64,000 nt of DNA from Okapia johnstoni (Eukaryota > Chordata > Mammalia > Artiodactyla > Giraffidae), in assembly GCA_024291935.2 (NCBI GenBank), contig CM044322.1, forward strand, positions 72,469,405-72,533,404. Reading direction: 5' to 3'. The notes under the pieces are model-generated. The model worked only from the letters and a program-made list of their open reading frames with translations. It had not been told where the DNA came from and made no database searches. Positions 1 through 12,088 of the stretch are shown in pieces (the first letter of the stretch is position 1; every line of letters starts with the position of its first letter). The position numbers and the translations under genes were made by a program.

Positions 1-167
1 CCCAGAGCTGCTTTGCTATTTTATTGAGGAAGGGAAGCCCTCCTCTGGGATTTCAGTTACTAGAACTCATCCCATGGACACTCCTAACTGCAAGGAATAC
101 CAGAAATCTTAGCATTGCCCTTTCCAGCCTCCATACAGAAGAAGGTAGTATAGAAAAGGATTGAAGG

Positions 168-270
168 AGTAGAATTCTCTTGCCTGGAGAATCCCATGGA
201 TAGAAGAGCCCGGTAGACTACAGTCCATAGCGTCACAAAGAGTTGGACACGACTGAAGCGACTCAGCATG
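168..270 (+). repeat. Bov-tA/BovB-tail fragment
   Basis: The stretch TTGCCTGGAGAATCCCATGG through GAGTTGGACACGACTGAAGC is the 3' half of a Bov-tA SINE (the part shared with the BovB 3' end). The tRNA-derived head is missing. Confidence 0.85.
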
Positions 271-284
271 TATGCACTTAATAT

Positions 285-660
285 GTCTGGGCACTGCCTA
301 TTTCCTCAGCCTCATTTCATGCCACTCTCCTCCGTGTCTCTTAGCATCAATGACGCCAAATGTCTTGCTACTTCTCATAATCGTGAAACTATTTCTTGCT
401 TTTAGATTCAAGCATTTTCCTTCCTCTGTCAGAACATGTTCTCATTCTCTTTCACTAAGTTAATGTTTATTATTTCTGTAGGTCTAAGTGTCACCTCCTT
501 AGGGAGGTTCATATGACTCTGTTTCCCCTTCTAGAACACTCATATTTATCAGTTAAAGTCTATAGTTTCCATTACAAGTAAAGTCTGTCTGTCTTGTTTA
601 TTGCCTAGCACAGTCTTAAAAATCAGTGAGTGAAGGAATGAATGGATGAATGAATGAATG
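285..660 (+). repeat. L2 LINE 3' end
   Basis: Resembles the L2 3' terminus: a CACCTCCTTAGGGAGG-type segment, a CTAGCACAGT motif, and a terminal run of GAATGAATGG-type repeats (about 632-661). Old and diverged; a second L2-like stretch follows at about 720-960. Confidence 0.6.
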
Positions 661-3230
661 GTGGCTTGATTTGGTCCTCAGTAATATCCCCTCTTTTTTA
701 TATTATGAAGTTTTACTCAACCTGCTCACCTTCTCCACACTTCTGCTGCCAAAGTGACTAAGTTGCCCTTCTTCTGTATTTTAGTAGCATGTTTTACTTC
801 CCTATCGCAGGTTTAATCTCATTAAAACCTGATGTGCTTTGTGCTTATTTGCCCCTCTATCTACAGTTTGAGCTCCTTGTGCTTCATGGCTTCATTTTAT
901 TTATCTTTGTATCTCAAGAAGACTGGTTGGCATAAATAGGCTCTCAGTGATGTTAACTTAACAATTTAGTAAGTCCATGGTGAAAAGACCATGAATAAGT
1001 TCATAGAACCCTTGAAGTGGGGATGGGGAGAGAGAGGGGAGGAGGCAAAAGGTTGGATTTAGCTTACTGGCCCAACTACGGTACAGATGAGTCCATTTCC
1101 TGCCTAATCCATCTGGGGACATGGATGCAGTTCTGTGTCTCTGTGTCTCAGTGTATATTTGCAGATTTATGTTTAACTAGAAAAATATAAACTACCCCTG
1201 ATAGATGAAGGTGGGAAAGGCAGATGGCCTTAATCAGCAAACCACAGGGTCTATTTTCAGAGTTTCCAGTGAGTTTTTGGCTATACCATGGGGGTTCAGG
1301 AGCCAAATTTGGGGACAGAGGTTGGAGGCAGCTAAATTGCTCCATGTAAGAAAATGAGAAGAATTTGGATTTTGCCCCTGAGAAGAAGACAACAGACAAG
1401 AGGAGAAAGAAGATTTGCTGAATAAGGTGGAGATATTCTGAATCCTGAGTTGTGAGAATGACCAATAGATTTTAAAAAATAACTACTGGAATGTCTGCCG
1501 TATAAGTTGTTGGCATTGCTCTAATGTAAATCTTTTAATTTCTTCAAATCTTCTTAAGTTTGCCACATCACTGAAGCCTTTCATGTTCTCCATCTGCATG
1601 GCAGTGGTGCTGGAACAGAGGTGGTAGTGAGGAATGGCCGAGGGACCCTGGCTTGAATGATTCATCAAAAGCAGACACATGCCCTCTGGAAGTATGCAGA
1701 AAACTTGGTATAGGCTTTAGACTGTGAAACATCCAAAGGGTGGTGATGGTTCAGTGCACACTGGTCTTGATCTTTAGGGTCAGTGTGACTCACTCTGGTC
1801 TTGGTGAACATGTCTGCATGTGTTTCAGTGGCAGTATACATGTAAGCGAGATGTGAGAGCTTTCACCGTATGTATCGGTGATGGTTGTGTTTGCAACTAT
1901 ACTTGAAGATGTGTGTGTTTATGCATGCCTTTTGAGTTTATGTATGAATATGGCTGCATGCTATATCTTTGTTGGAAATGCTGCTAAATGTTCACTTGAT
2001 CATACTTTTCTTCCTCATTGAATCTTCGCACAAGGAAACTGAGCCCCTTCTTACTCCATATGGTATAGATGCCTTCCCAGGATCAAATCAACTCTCCCCC
2101 TCTGAGCCCAGCCAAATAACATGCATCCCCTGCCCCTATCTTCCTTACTAGGGCCTCATCCCCTTTTCCTGACTTCTTCCTCCAGCCCTGAGCACAGCCA
2201 AAGCCCTTAACCAAGAGTAGGAAAACAAAAAAATCAGGTCACCAGATGTGTTCCATTCCACTCTCTCCCTCCCACCCCTCCTCACCACAGGCCAACAAGT
2301 TCTGAGTGTATATACAGCAAGCACTGGCTTGCTCCCAAACCCAGCTGTGCTCCTGCCTCGTGACAGACCCAGCTGAGGTGGAGACTGAGGTTACACACCC
2401 AAGCCCACCACCCAGCCCACCCATGTCTCTAGCACCAGTTCATCTGCTTTGTCTAGACAGTCCAAGCAGATCCCAGAATGCTTTTACCCCTCTGAATGAA
2501 AGAGGATATATTTGCACCCTCTGTTTTTGCCAGTTCTCCTCTCCCTGTGGCTGTCCGGGGGCCGGAGGAGACTGAGGTCTCCTGCGCAACGGCCCTGTCT
2601 GGATACAGGAGGGGGAGAAGCCCCTGGCTCTGCCTCAGCTTGTGCACGGCTCCCTCAAGCTGGTACCCACCTGGAGCCTGGGATGAGTGTCCAGGTCTCT
2701 GCAGCGAACCAAGCATCTGGGATTCTCGTTGGAGACTGTTTACTCGTCGATTTGCATGGCAGATTAACAGCCCACAGCAGCCCTCCCCCTGCCAGGGACT
2801 TTCAGGAACAGTCTCTCCAAGCCAGCGTGGCCCATCCTGGGCAGGAGCCCTGCCTGCCCCTCCCTTCCCGCATCGGCCACGTGGACCTGACTCACACAGG
2901 CTCTCCAAAGCCCTGCCAAGAGCAGTCAGAGCGCTGCCTGTATGAAGTTGGATAGGTCACTTCAGGAGCAGGGAACAGTCTGGAGTCCCTTTGGAATCCA
3001 TGTGCCTCCTTGGCCTCCTCCCACTATCGCTCCCCAAGTAGCCAACCACCTAACCAGAGGAGGCAACATGTCACCTCACTGCTCTGGAGAGAGCTCAGCA
3101 CCCGGTTCATCCCTTCTTCCAGTACCACGCACTAAACCACACACTGCAATCAGGGCCCACTGGGGAGGGGCTCTGGGCTTTTAATGGGCGTATGATACAA
3201 ATAACACACACCTAAAGCAAGGCACTCATG
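661..3230. other. Intergenic, no gene recognised
   Basis: Holds L2-like sequence at 720-960, then unique-looking DNA. Around 2250-3190 the base composition is clearly richer in G+C, and three overlapping frames of about 150 codons are open at 2453-2955; none shows a domain, a start context or splice signals I would defend. Confidence 0.6.
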
Positions 3231-3670
3231 TATATTTACTGCGTTTTATCCCCATGATGACCCAAAGAAGAAGAAATTGAGGATAAAAGACAGCATGAAG
3301 GTAGAGAGCAGAGAGGTTTTGGGGTGGTGATATTATTTCTGTATGACACTGTAATGGTGGATGCGTGTTATTACACACTTCTTACAACCCATAGAATGTA
3401 CAGACCAAGAGTGGACCTGAAGGTAGACTATGACAATGCTATCAGTGATGTCTCCTCAACTGGAACAGACGTCCTGCCTGTGCTGGTTGTGGGGGAGCTC
3501 TGGGGAGCTCTGTGCTTTCTGCTCAGTTTTGCTGTGAACCTAAAATGGCCTAAAAAGAAAATCTGTTGTAAATAAATAAATAATTAAGTGACTTGTTATC
3601 AGCACAGAAGGTGGTAGACCCAGGATTTGAATGAAGGGTATTCTGCTCACATAGTCCACATTCTTTCCTG
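3230..3670 (+). repeat. MIR split by an L1 3' end
   Basis: MIR-like sequence (3235-3300, then 3588-3670 with AAGTGACTTGTTATCAGCAC and GACCCAGGATTTGAATG) is interrupted by an L1M 3' end at about 3318-3587. The L1 part contains CCATAGAATGTACAGACCAA and TTTTGCTGTGAACCTAAAAT and ends in an AAATAAATAAATAA tail. The 83-codon frame at 3324-3575 is this L1 UTR, not a gene. Confidence 0.65.
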
Positions 3671-4915
3671 CTGAGATTTCTCTGCCTGGGATGGGAAAGG
3701 AGGAATTAATGAGCTAGGTTGCATGAATATCCACTGGAGGTTCTCTGAGTCTTGTCTCCTTGATCCCAGTTTCCCCTGCTTTAGATGTACTGTCTAAGCC
3801 TCTGAATAGACTCGGAGACTTGCCAGTTAACTCCCTTTGCCAACTGTCACTCCTCACCCAGCCTGTCCTCTGGGTGCCCCACCCTCCACAGGACTTAGAG
3901 CCTTGAGCTTTGACTTTTTGACTGTATTCACAGCTTACAGCACAGTGTCTGACATACAGCAGCTGCTAAAGAAATGCCTGCTGAGAGAATGCAAGGACAA
4001 ATGAGTGCAGAAACAAAGAGGAAGGAGAGAGAGAGAGAGAAAACAGGAAGGAAGCAAGAAAAAGACTAGAGAAAGGAAATGGGACAGAGGAATGATGGAG
4101 GAGAGTGGAGGAGGAGGAGGAAAGTCTTGGTCCCCTAATCTGACCTCATCCCCACCCGCACCCCCGTCTTCCTTGGGGGCTCGACAGCCCCCTCCATTGC
4201 TTGGTCCTGCTTCCCTTTCAACAGGAGAACTTTGGCTGTACTCTGCCCATCTCCCAGGTATTCCTCATAAAGTCTTTAACTGTGGAAGAAGAACGACCCC
4301 ATCCTTTCCTACAAAATGAACGTGTTATTCGGGCAAAAGAGAAAAGGAGAAAAGTTGAAGTGGAAAAAATCTGGGATTTGGAAATTCAGCTGACTGCCCT
4401 CCTTTAGAATAAAAGCTCCTTCAGTCCCTGGCTGCGTGGCGGGCAGGCAGCAGAGCCAACAGCAACACTGGATGCAAGGATACGGGAGGAAACCTGGGGA
4501 CCCTTCAGGGGAGCTGCCAGAGTGGCTCACACTTGCAGCCCAGGGGGACGGTGCTGGGGCTCATTCCTGGAGCGGAGTCCCAGCATCCTCCTCGCCTCCG
4601 CCAGGGCAGCGATCAGCTGGCCTGATGGATCAGGCAGAGCGTCATCTGGGGAGGAGGAAGAGGACCGGAGGAGGCAGGCCGTGGACTCTGTCTGCAGTCT
4701 GTCTGCAGCACCTACCTCAGTGCCTGACCCGTGGAAGATGCCCAAAGACCGCGTGCTAGGGAGAAAGAGAGCAAACCCCTGTTCTGAGGTGTTGGTGGAG
4801 ACCCAGGCCCTCCCTTTGCCCTCAGGCTGCTCAGAGCCTGGTGGTGGAGAGAGAGCAGCTCTAAAGAAAACAGGCTTCTGATCCAAAATCTGACTAACAA
4901 GTCAGATAAAAATAA
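3671..4915. other. Intergenic, no gene recognised
   Basis: Contains a purine-rich (GA) low-complexity stretch at about 4015-4125 and otherwise unrecognised sequence. Open frames of up to 119 codons on both strands at 4522-4886 overlap each other and look like chance in G+C-rich DNA. Confidence 0.55.
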
Positions 4916-4916
4916 G

Positions 4917-4996
4917 ATTGGGTTGGCCAAAAAGTTTGGTCGGGTTTTTCCGTAACATCTCACAGAAAAACTCAAATGAGGTTTTTGGCCACTTTA
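4917..4996. mobile_element. Ruminant mariner-derived MITE (hairpin)
   Basis: TGGGTTGGCCAAAAAGTTTG at 4920-4939 begins a near-palindrome whose other arm ends GAGGTTTTTGGCCACTTTAA (about 4978-4997). It matches the ruminant mariner terminal repeat I know (GGGTTGGCCAAAAAGTTCGT). Only the two arms remain and no transposase is present. Confidence 0.8.
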
Positions 4997-5431
4997 ACAT
5001 AAGCCAAGGGCTTACTTTCAGAACAGCACAGTCGACTGACTGACCTGGAGGCAGGAGGTGAACTGAGAGAACACCCTCAGAGTCAATCTGAAGCCGGCCT
5101 TTGAAGGAGCAGATGAAAATTACTGGGGTAAAATGAACAGGATAGATATGAATGGGGAGAGCGAACATTTGGACTAAAACTGAGAGTAAGGGGAGCAGAA
5201 GGCTGAGGGGCGGGCTGGGGGTGGGTCTCCGTGGCGGCAGAGAGGGGCTCACTGGCCCCTGACAGGTGTCTGTAGGTGTGTGGAATGTCTGTAAGCAGGG
5301 CTGGAGTTTATACTGGCTCACTCATTACCTGGGTAGCAGAGAAAATAGAAAAGGATGTGTTACAGGCTTCAATGTAATCTCCCAGATTCTTTGCTTTCAG
5401 CTGTGGTTGTGCTTATAGGGGTATTGAGTAG

Positions 5432-5657
5432 AAAGTGAAAAAGTGAAAGCAAAGTCGCTCAGTCATGTCCAACTTTTTGTGACCCCATGGACTGTAGCCT
5501 ATGAGGTTCTTCCATCCATGGAATTCTCCAGGCAAGAGTACTGGAGTGGGTTGCTGTTTCCTTTTCTAGGGAATCTTCCCAACCCAGGGATTGAACCCGG
5601 GTCTCCAGCATTGCAAGCAGATGATTTTACTGTCTAAGCCACCAGGAAAGCTCCCCT
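5432..5657 (-). repeat. Bov-tA SINE
   Basis: Reverse orientation: starts with the GAAAGTGAAAGC tail region, then CGCTCAGTCATGTCCAACTT, CCCAACCCAGGGATTGAACC, and the tRNA-Glu-derived head ending near 5655. Near full length. Confidence 0.9.
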
Positions 5658-7067
5658 AGACTTGTGAAAGCCCAGAGATCAAAGAGATTTCCACAAGAAA
5701 GGGCACAGAGACCAATGAGGGAAACACAGAAACATAGGAGAAGAGGTCAGAGGTGTGACTTTGTTTAGGAAGAGAGGGATTGGAACAGTACTGGAAGGAG
5801 GCAGATGAAAGTATAGAAAGACTTGTAAAGAAGGTTGGCTGGGTGTCTGTGTGATCACATGTGCATGGAGGTTTCAGTAAAGACTCATATAAACTTCCAG
5901 GTTTCTGGAGCTGGCGTAAGACTTCCTTCAAATGTGACCTGATGAAGTAGACTTTAGAGATAAAGAGAAACAAAGGCTCAATTTTATTCTAGCTATGCCT
6001 TCCTGGCAGACAACGTTTCTCAGCCACTATCCATCCATTCTTGCCTTACTAATAAATCACAGTTTGTTGCCCAGACCCAACATGGCCATTCCTGGCCTCT
6101 CTTGCACCTAGGAGCTGTAACCCAGCTCTGACCAATGAGGCATCTGTAGAAGCTGCTGGAGCTTTTGTGGGAAAGTTTGGATTTTCCGACATTGGCCCAC
6201 CCGTTCCTTTTTATCGTAGTCTCTTTTCTTGTTCCTGCTTGGAACGTGTGATCAGGAGGTGATCATGAGGATGAAAGTCATAAGCAAAGGATGATGGAGA
6301 GGAGAGGCTGAAGGAGCCTGCTTCAGGTAGCCTGACTTCTTGAAATAGAAAAGCAGCCTCGCTGACATGGGTCTGTTACCAACCACTGAGTGCAATCCTA
6401 CCTGACCCAGCGGCCCTCACCAAGGCTTAGGAAGTAGGGAATAGCCCCCAAATCACAACAGCCAAAACAGATCAGAGTGTCAGGGCATCTCCTTGTGACT
6501 GGTGACGGGAGAGCAGACCTTCCTGCAGCGGAAGGGGGGCCCCCCAGCAGGGCTGTGAGCACTGGGACCTGAGGGGTTCAGCGACGGTCCCAAGGCAGCA
6601 CTGAGGGTGGGAGGAGGGGGTGCGGGGAGGTGCTCGGCCTCTCACCTGCTCTTGCCTCGCAGGGGACCCCGGGCTGGAACCCAGTCCTGTGTTTCTCTGG
6701 GGCTGGAGGAAGGAGAGAGGAAGGCCGCAGCGGCCAGACTTCCTCCTGGGGGCTCTCCACTGACCTCATTGCACCAGACTCAAGTGCCAGCTCCCTGCCC
6801 ATCCCTCCAGACACTGTATAAATGCTCAGTGATTCCATCCACTTGCCAAATTCAGTTTTGTCTAGGAAACTTCAGAGGTACATCAGACTTGGTCAATAGA
6901 CTTGAGTTCTACTCAAGTTACCCAATATGTTCAGTAACTGGCCATGGACCTTAGCTGGACAAGTCATGTCTACTCTGGGTCAGTTTTTCCTTACCTGGAA
7001 GAGGAAAGATTTGCTCTATCAGCCATTTCCAGAGGCCAGTTTATGAAGACTTCCTTGTCTGTGGGAA
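5658..7067. other. Intergenic, no gene recognised
   Basis: Unrecognised sequence. 6010-6420 has the feel of an old dispersed LTR-type repeat, but I could not match it to a family. The 115-codon frame at 6607-6954 and its antisense frame overlap and lack domains. Confidence 0.5.
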
Positions 7068-7312
7068 TATAATAGTAATGACTGTTATTTACTGGGTGTT
7101 TCATTTATGCCAAGTGTTTCTCACATATTAGCTTGTTTAATCCTAACAATGACTCCAGAAAGGTATGTAATCACCTTTTCTTAATAGACGATAAAACCAA
7201 GGCTTACAGTAGCTAAGTAATTCATCTGAGTTTCTTCAGACCATGAGTAGTGGAGCCTGTGTCTGAAGTCAGGTGTTCTGGCCCCAGAGTCCATGTATTC
7301 AATCAGCACACT
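7068..7312 (+). repeat. MIR SINE
   Basis: Follows the MIR order: TTATTTACTGGGTGTTTCAT, TATGCCAAGTGTTTCTCACA, ATCCTAACAATGACTCCAGA, then a degenerate B-box end with GTCAGGTGTTCTGGCCCCAG. Diverged but collinear. Confidence 0.75.
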
Positions 7313-9465
7313 ACAGCTGTCTATGTGGTAAAGAAAAACTAAGACAGATGATGATAAGTATGTATGCATTTGATTCGTGTGCATCCACACACATGCACAT
7401 ATGTGTCCTAATATATTTATGTAACGTTGTAAGTTTGACACTGACTTTCTGGGAAAGAACTGGGATATATTCTTTATGTTAAGAGTAAGAGAATGAGTCT
7501 TTCATATTTTTATGTTAAAGTGTCTTTCTCTGAAATGATGACAGAAGTTAAGTACTTTATTTTCTCAACTGGCAAAATAAAGATTGACAGCCTGTTATTT
7601 TTAACCTTATTCCCCCCACCCTCAAGTCCTAACAGACCATGAAATTAAAAGTCTGGCACCACCTGGGCTACAGAACTTCGAAGTCCTTTCTGTCTTGAAC
7701 AATCTGAGATCTTCGACCTCCAGATAAGGTGATTTAGGCCACATATTCCAGGAGACATCCACCCTGAACTGAGCCATGCCATCCTGGTACGCTGGTGAGC
7801 TGAGCAAAGGACGTCAGTCAACAGAGGGGCCTGTTTGAAATCCTGCAAATATTTTGATCCATAAGGAAATTTCCCTTTCATGTCCTGTCCTGGAGCTTTA
7901 GCTCCAGCCTACTCTGCACTTGTCTGCCTTTTGGGATAAGCACCATAGAAAAAGTTTTAAATTACTCATTAACTGGGTGGAGATATTTCATCTGAGATCA
8001 GGTCCCAGAAATAACCTATTCCCAACCAGTCTTGAATTCCAGGTGTCAAAGATGACCAATCTCCAACTAGAGTATTTAGAAAGAGGAAGCAAAAGGCACA
8101 GTTATGGGTTATCTTGAAGATATCTGTTCAAAGCAATTGCTCTCCACTTATCATGGATTCTGCTGACACCTGGAGCTGATCAGAAACAAGACAAGTAGTG
8201 TTGTGGGCAGTCCACTGGTGCTCTCTTCAACACAAAGCTGGTAAACTCTTGTCTTGAAGGTAATATAGAACAAGTAATTTGGGAAAAAAAAGAATTTGTA
8301 TATCCCTATGTTGTAATTTTTTTTTTTTTCTTATTAAAAGTCTCAGAGATCCTTGTGAAGAAGGGACATTGCTAACATCCCAACAGCAGCCAGGGACATT
8401 CTTAGGAAAAGCAGTGAAGCCACAGTGCTGCTTCTGCTGTGGGGTCTGCATGCCTAAAACCCAATGAAGAATTAGCCTTGGTGGGCTGGGCTAAGACCAG
8501 ATAGACTTAGGGTTAGGATTTGAGGAAAGGGGGATGCTTTTTCTTTCTGTCACATAAGCATAGAAACAAGAGTCATGAAGGCTACCAATCTGGCAGAAAT
8601 ATAAGGAATTAGAGGAAGATGAATAAAAATAAACAGAAAGACATCAGTTTTCCAGTTTTTCAAACCAGACGTGACCCTGGAATCAGGTTTAATGAAGAAA
8701 ACCAGCTGTTGAGTATATCATGTGATGACTCCAATGATATCATTCTTTCATCATCAAAAAGGACTTTGACAAAGTCACCATTCTCAGTGAGATTAAAAAC
8801 AGACAGAGGAAGGAAGAGCTGGGTCACAGTACTAATCTGATCCATTTGCTTCAAAACCCCAGGCTTGTGCCCTGAGATGGAAGTGCAAACTAGTCATCAA
8901 AAACGATTTGCTCTCGTGATGGGATTTTGAGAAATGAAGTTGACAAAGTGGATTAATCTGTACAGAAAAATGTTTGCTGCTGTGGTGGGCCATTAAAACA
9001 CCAAGGAAAAGAGACAGCCAAAGGAAAAAAAATTACTAGCAAGATCCCATATGAGGCCCGCAGTCCTACAGTTTCAAAATAGCAGGAAGCCACTTGCAAA
9101 TTAAAGTTGGAAAATTGTTTTGTGGGTTGGAGGGCTGGGGAGGGACTGTCTGCTTCTTTCGGTGAGAAGTTCTAGAGGCCCATGATTCACATAATCAGTT
9201 ATTCCCTCCGCCCTCCCCCGACCCCGCCCCAACTGCGTCTTTCAGCCTCTCCCACCACAAGCTTTTTCCCTTCAGTCTGCGAACAGACCACAGGTAGTGT
9301 TGCTGTCTGTTCTGTATGTCAGACAGTCCCACCTAGACATGACTTTCCGCTTACCTGGGTCCCCTCCAGCTCTGGCCCTGGCACTCTTCCTGTTTTCCCG
9401 GCCACACTGCTTGAGTGAGAAGCCCACATGCCATTCTGTTAGGATCACCCCACAGAATACAAGAT
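7313..9465. other. Intergenic, no gene recognised
   Basis: Unique-looking sequence with a 12-bp T run near 8319-8330. No open frame above 78 codons and no recognised element. Confidence 0.5.
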
Positions 9466-9590
9466 GTCCAGTTAAATCTGAATTTCAGATAAACTGTAAA
9501 TAATTGGTTTATCATAGTAACATTAAAAATACTATTTATTGTTCATCTGAAATTCAAATTTCAGATGAATTAAATTTAACGGGGCATTTT
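9466..9590. mobile_element. Palindromic DNA-transposon relic (hAT/MER type)
   Basis: Left arm CCAGTTAAATCTGAATTTCA (from 9468) is mirrored by a right arm ending TTAAATTTAACGGGGCATTT (to about 9590), around a T/A-rich centre. I recognise it as a mammal-wide palindromic MER-type element but am not sure of the family name. Confidence 0.6.
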
Positions 9591-10869
9591 ATATTTTTAT
9601 TCACTAAACCAGACACCCCACTGACCTTGTACCCTCTGCCTCACTTTTCATTTGCTGCTCAGCCCATTGAAATCTGCTTTCTGCCTCTTCCTATCTACTA
9701 ATACTGCTCTCCCTAACTTCCTCAGGGATTTCCTAATGATGAAATCCAAAGGAGGTGTTTCTAGATCTTACAGCGAGCACCTCTCTAGAACTTTCAGCAG
9801 TCCCTGTTGGTGTCTGCTCTCTCAGGGTGAAACTGTCTTCACATTTCTTGTTTTCTCCATCTTTTTCTGACAGCCCTTCTCTGCCTTCTTCTTGTACTCC
9901 CTTTGTTAACCCTGGTGCTCCCTAGGGTTCTGCCTTTGGGCCTTTATCATTTTCTACACACAAAGCTGTGTCACTGCCATATTTCTCTCCCTGCTCAGCC
10001 CCACTTGTCTCAGTGGCCCCGAGCAGCTCTTGCCTCCTCATCCATCACCCTGACTGCAGGGCACTAGAGTACATCTCCCAGGGAAACCTGCCTGCCCTAG
10101 GCCTCCCAGGAGAGAGCCTCCACTGTCAGAGAAGAGAGCAGTTTCCAAAGGGTCAGAGCCCTGGGCCCTGCAGGGCTGATGCGCTATGAATTCCAGACGT
10201 CACGCCCCAGTCCGTCCAGGGGCGGCAGAACCCGTGGGGGTGCCTGCCTTCTGGAGTCAACCTCTTCTCCCAGGCATCCCTTTAGCTTGTGTTCACTGAT
10301 TTTAGGAGCAGTCCTGATTTTCTTTTTCACATTTGTTGTTTTTTTAATGAGTATTATTTCTACACACACACTCCATCTGATTGGGAGCTCCTTGGACTCT
10401 CCTCCACCAGACTGTGCCCTGCTAGAGAGCAGAGACTGCCAGTGCCCCATGGGGATGTTCCATACACGCTTATGACCATGTGACTCTTAGGACTGAGAGC
10501 TGTGAAGGGTGAAGTAGAGTGTTTTGAGGAAAGAACTAGGAGGCTATGAAGGAAAGGATGTCACCAATCTACTGCAGTCTGGTGGCTCAAGCCAACAACA
10601 ATTGGCACAAACTGTTCTCAGTGTTGCTAGTCCTTCAGCTGCCCAATTCAGTGGTTACTTTCCAGCCTCTATCAGTTTGGACTTCTCTATCGCCTTGGAT
10701 CCTGTTAATCACTCTTCTCAGCTACTGTTTGTTTTTTAACATAATTTGTTATACAGCCAATGATAGTAATTCTCAGTCATGCTGTCATGGGACATTCTAG
10801 TGGGGGTGGAGGGAATATATAACTACTTAATCAACAATGTGGCAAATGGTTATAAATGTTTAAAGATGA
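9591..10869. other. Intergenic, no gene recognised
   Basis: About 9860-9970 resembles L2 sequence. The rest, including a G+C-rich part near 10000-10270, is unrecognised. The 98-codon frame at 10179-10475 and its antisense frame have no domain. Confidence 0.45.
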
Positions 10870-11414
10870 GTAAGGCAAAAGTGATAATTCAATCTCTTTG
10901 AAAAGGTCATATTTGAATAGAAACCCGAATGAAGAGATGGAGCAAGCCATGGGGATACCTGAGGGAAAAGCGTTCTGCAAAGAGGAAATAGCAGGTGCAG
11001 GTGAGCAAGAGGAGAGTGTGCAAGGAGGTCAGAGTGGTGGAATCAGATTGAGAGGCGGAAGGCAGGAGACAAAGTCAGAGAATTAGCAGGGATGATTAAT
11101 CATGAATGGCCTTGTGAGCCATGGCAAACACTTTGCGTCTACTCAACGTGAAATAAGAAGCTGTTGGAGAATTTGGTGGCAGTTTCGACTACAGTGTACT
11201 GGTAGAGGTGGTAATAAATTATTAGACTTGAAGGTAGAGCTGATAGAAGTTGCTGATGGATTACATATGAATATGACAGAAGCAAAGACTAGCCCCCACG
11301 TTTTTCTTCCTGAATGGTAGGGTGGTGATGCTATTTATTGAGGACTACAAGATACATAGATTTTTGTGGAAAGATCAAGTTTAGTTTGAGACTTGTCTAA
11401 TGATACCTATCAAG

Positions 11415-11828
11415 TATCCAATCAGTCAGTCAGTTTAGTCGCTCAGTCACATCTGACTCTTTTCAACCCCATGGACTGCAACACACAAGGCCTCCCTGTC
11501 CATCACCAACTTCTGGAGTTCACTCAAACTCATGGCCATTGAGTCAGTGAGGCCATCCACTCATCTCATCCTCTGTCGTCCCCTTCTCCTCCTGCCTTCA
11601 ATCTTTCCCAGCGTCAGGGTCTTTACAAATGAGTCAGCTCTTCACAACAGGTGACCAAAGTATTGGAATTTCAGCTTCAGCATCAGTCCTTCCTAATAAT
11701 ATTCAGGACTGATCTCCTTTAGGATGGACTGGTTGGATCTCCTTGCAGTCCAAGGGACTCTCAAGAGATTTCTCCAACACCACAGTTCAAAAGCATCAAT
11801 TCTTCAGTGCTCAGCTTTCTTAGAGAGG
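11415..11828 (-). mobile_element. BovB LINE 3' fragment
   Basis: Reverse-strand BovB 3' end of about 410 bp: the coding tail (CCTCTGTCGTCCCCTTCTCC is the complement of the Arg/Gly-rich [11 protein letters not shown] stretch) through CTCAGCTTTCTTAGAGAGGT. 5'-truncated and carries small deletions, so no open frame remains. Confidence 0.88.
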
Positions 11829-12009
11829 TATAACACATAGACAGTTGAAGAGAATAGTTAAATGCAGGATGGCGGTAGGAATAGGGGTGTAAAGTTGGAA
11901 ATCATCAATATATGAATGGACTCGATGGATCATTTAGGTAGCAAGTATGGATTTTAAAAAAAGTCAGAAGATGAGGAGGAACTAGCAGAAGAGACTGAGT
12001 TTCCAGTGA

Positions 12010-12088
12010 GGTAGGAAGCCTGGTGTACTGCAGTCCAGGGGGTCACAAAGAGTAAGACACGACTGAGCAACTGAACTGAACTGAACTG
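12010..12088 (+). repeat. BovB/Bov-A tail fragment
   Basis: AAGCCTGGTGTACTGCAGTC through GTAAGACACGACTGAGCAAC and the CTGAACTGAACTGAACTG tail typical of BovB-derived 3' ends. Only about 80 bp, a heavily 5'-truncated copy. Confidence 0.8.
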
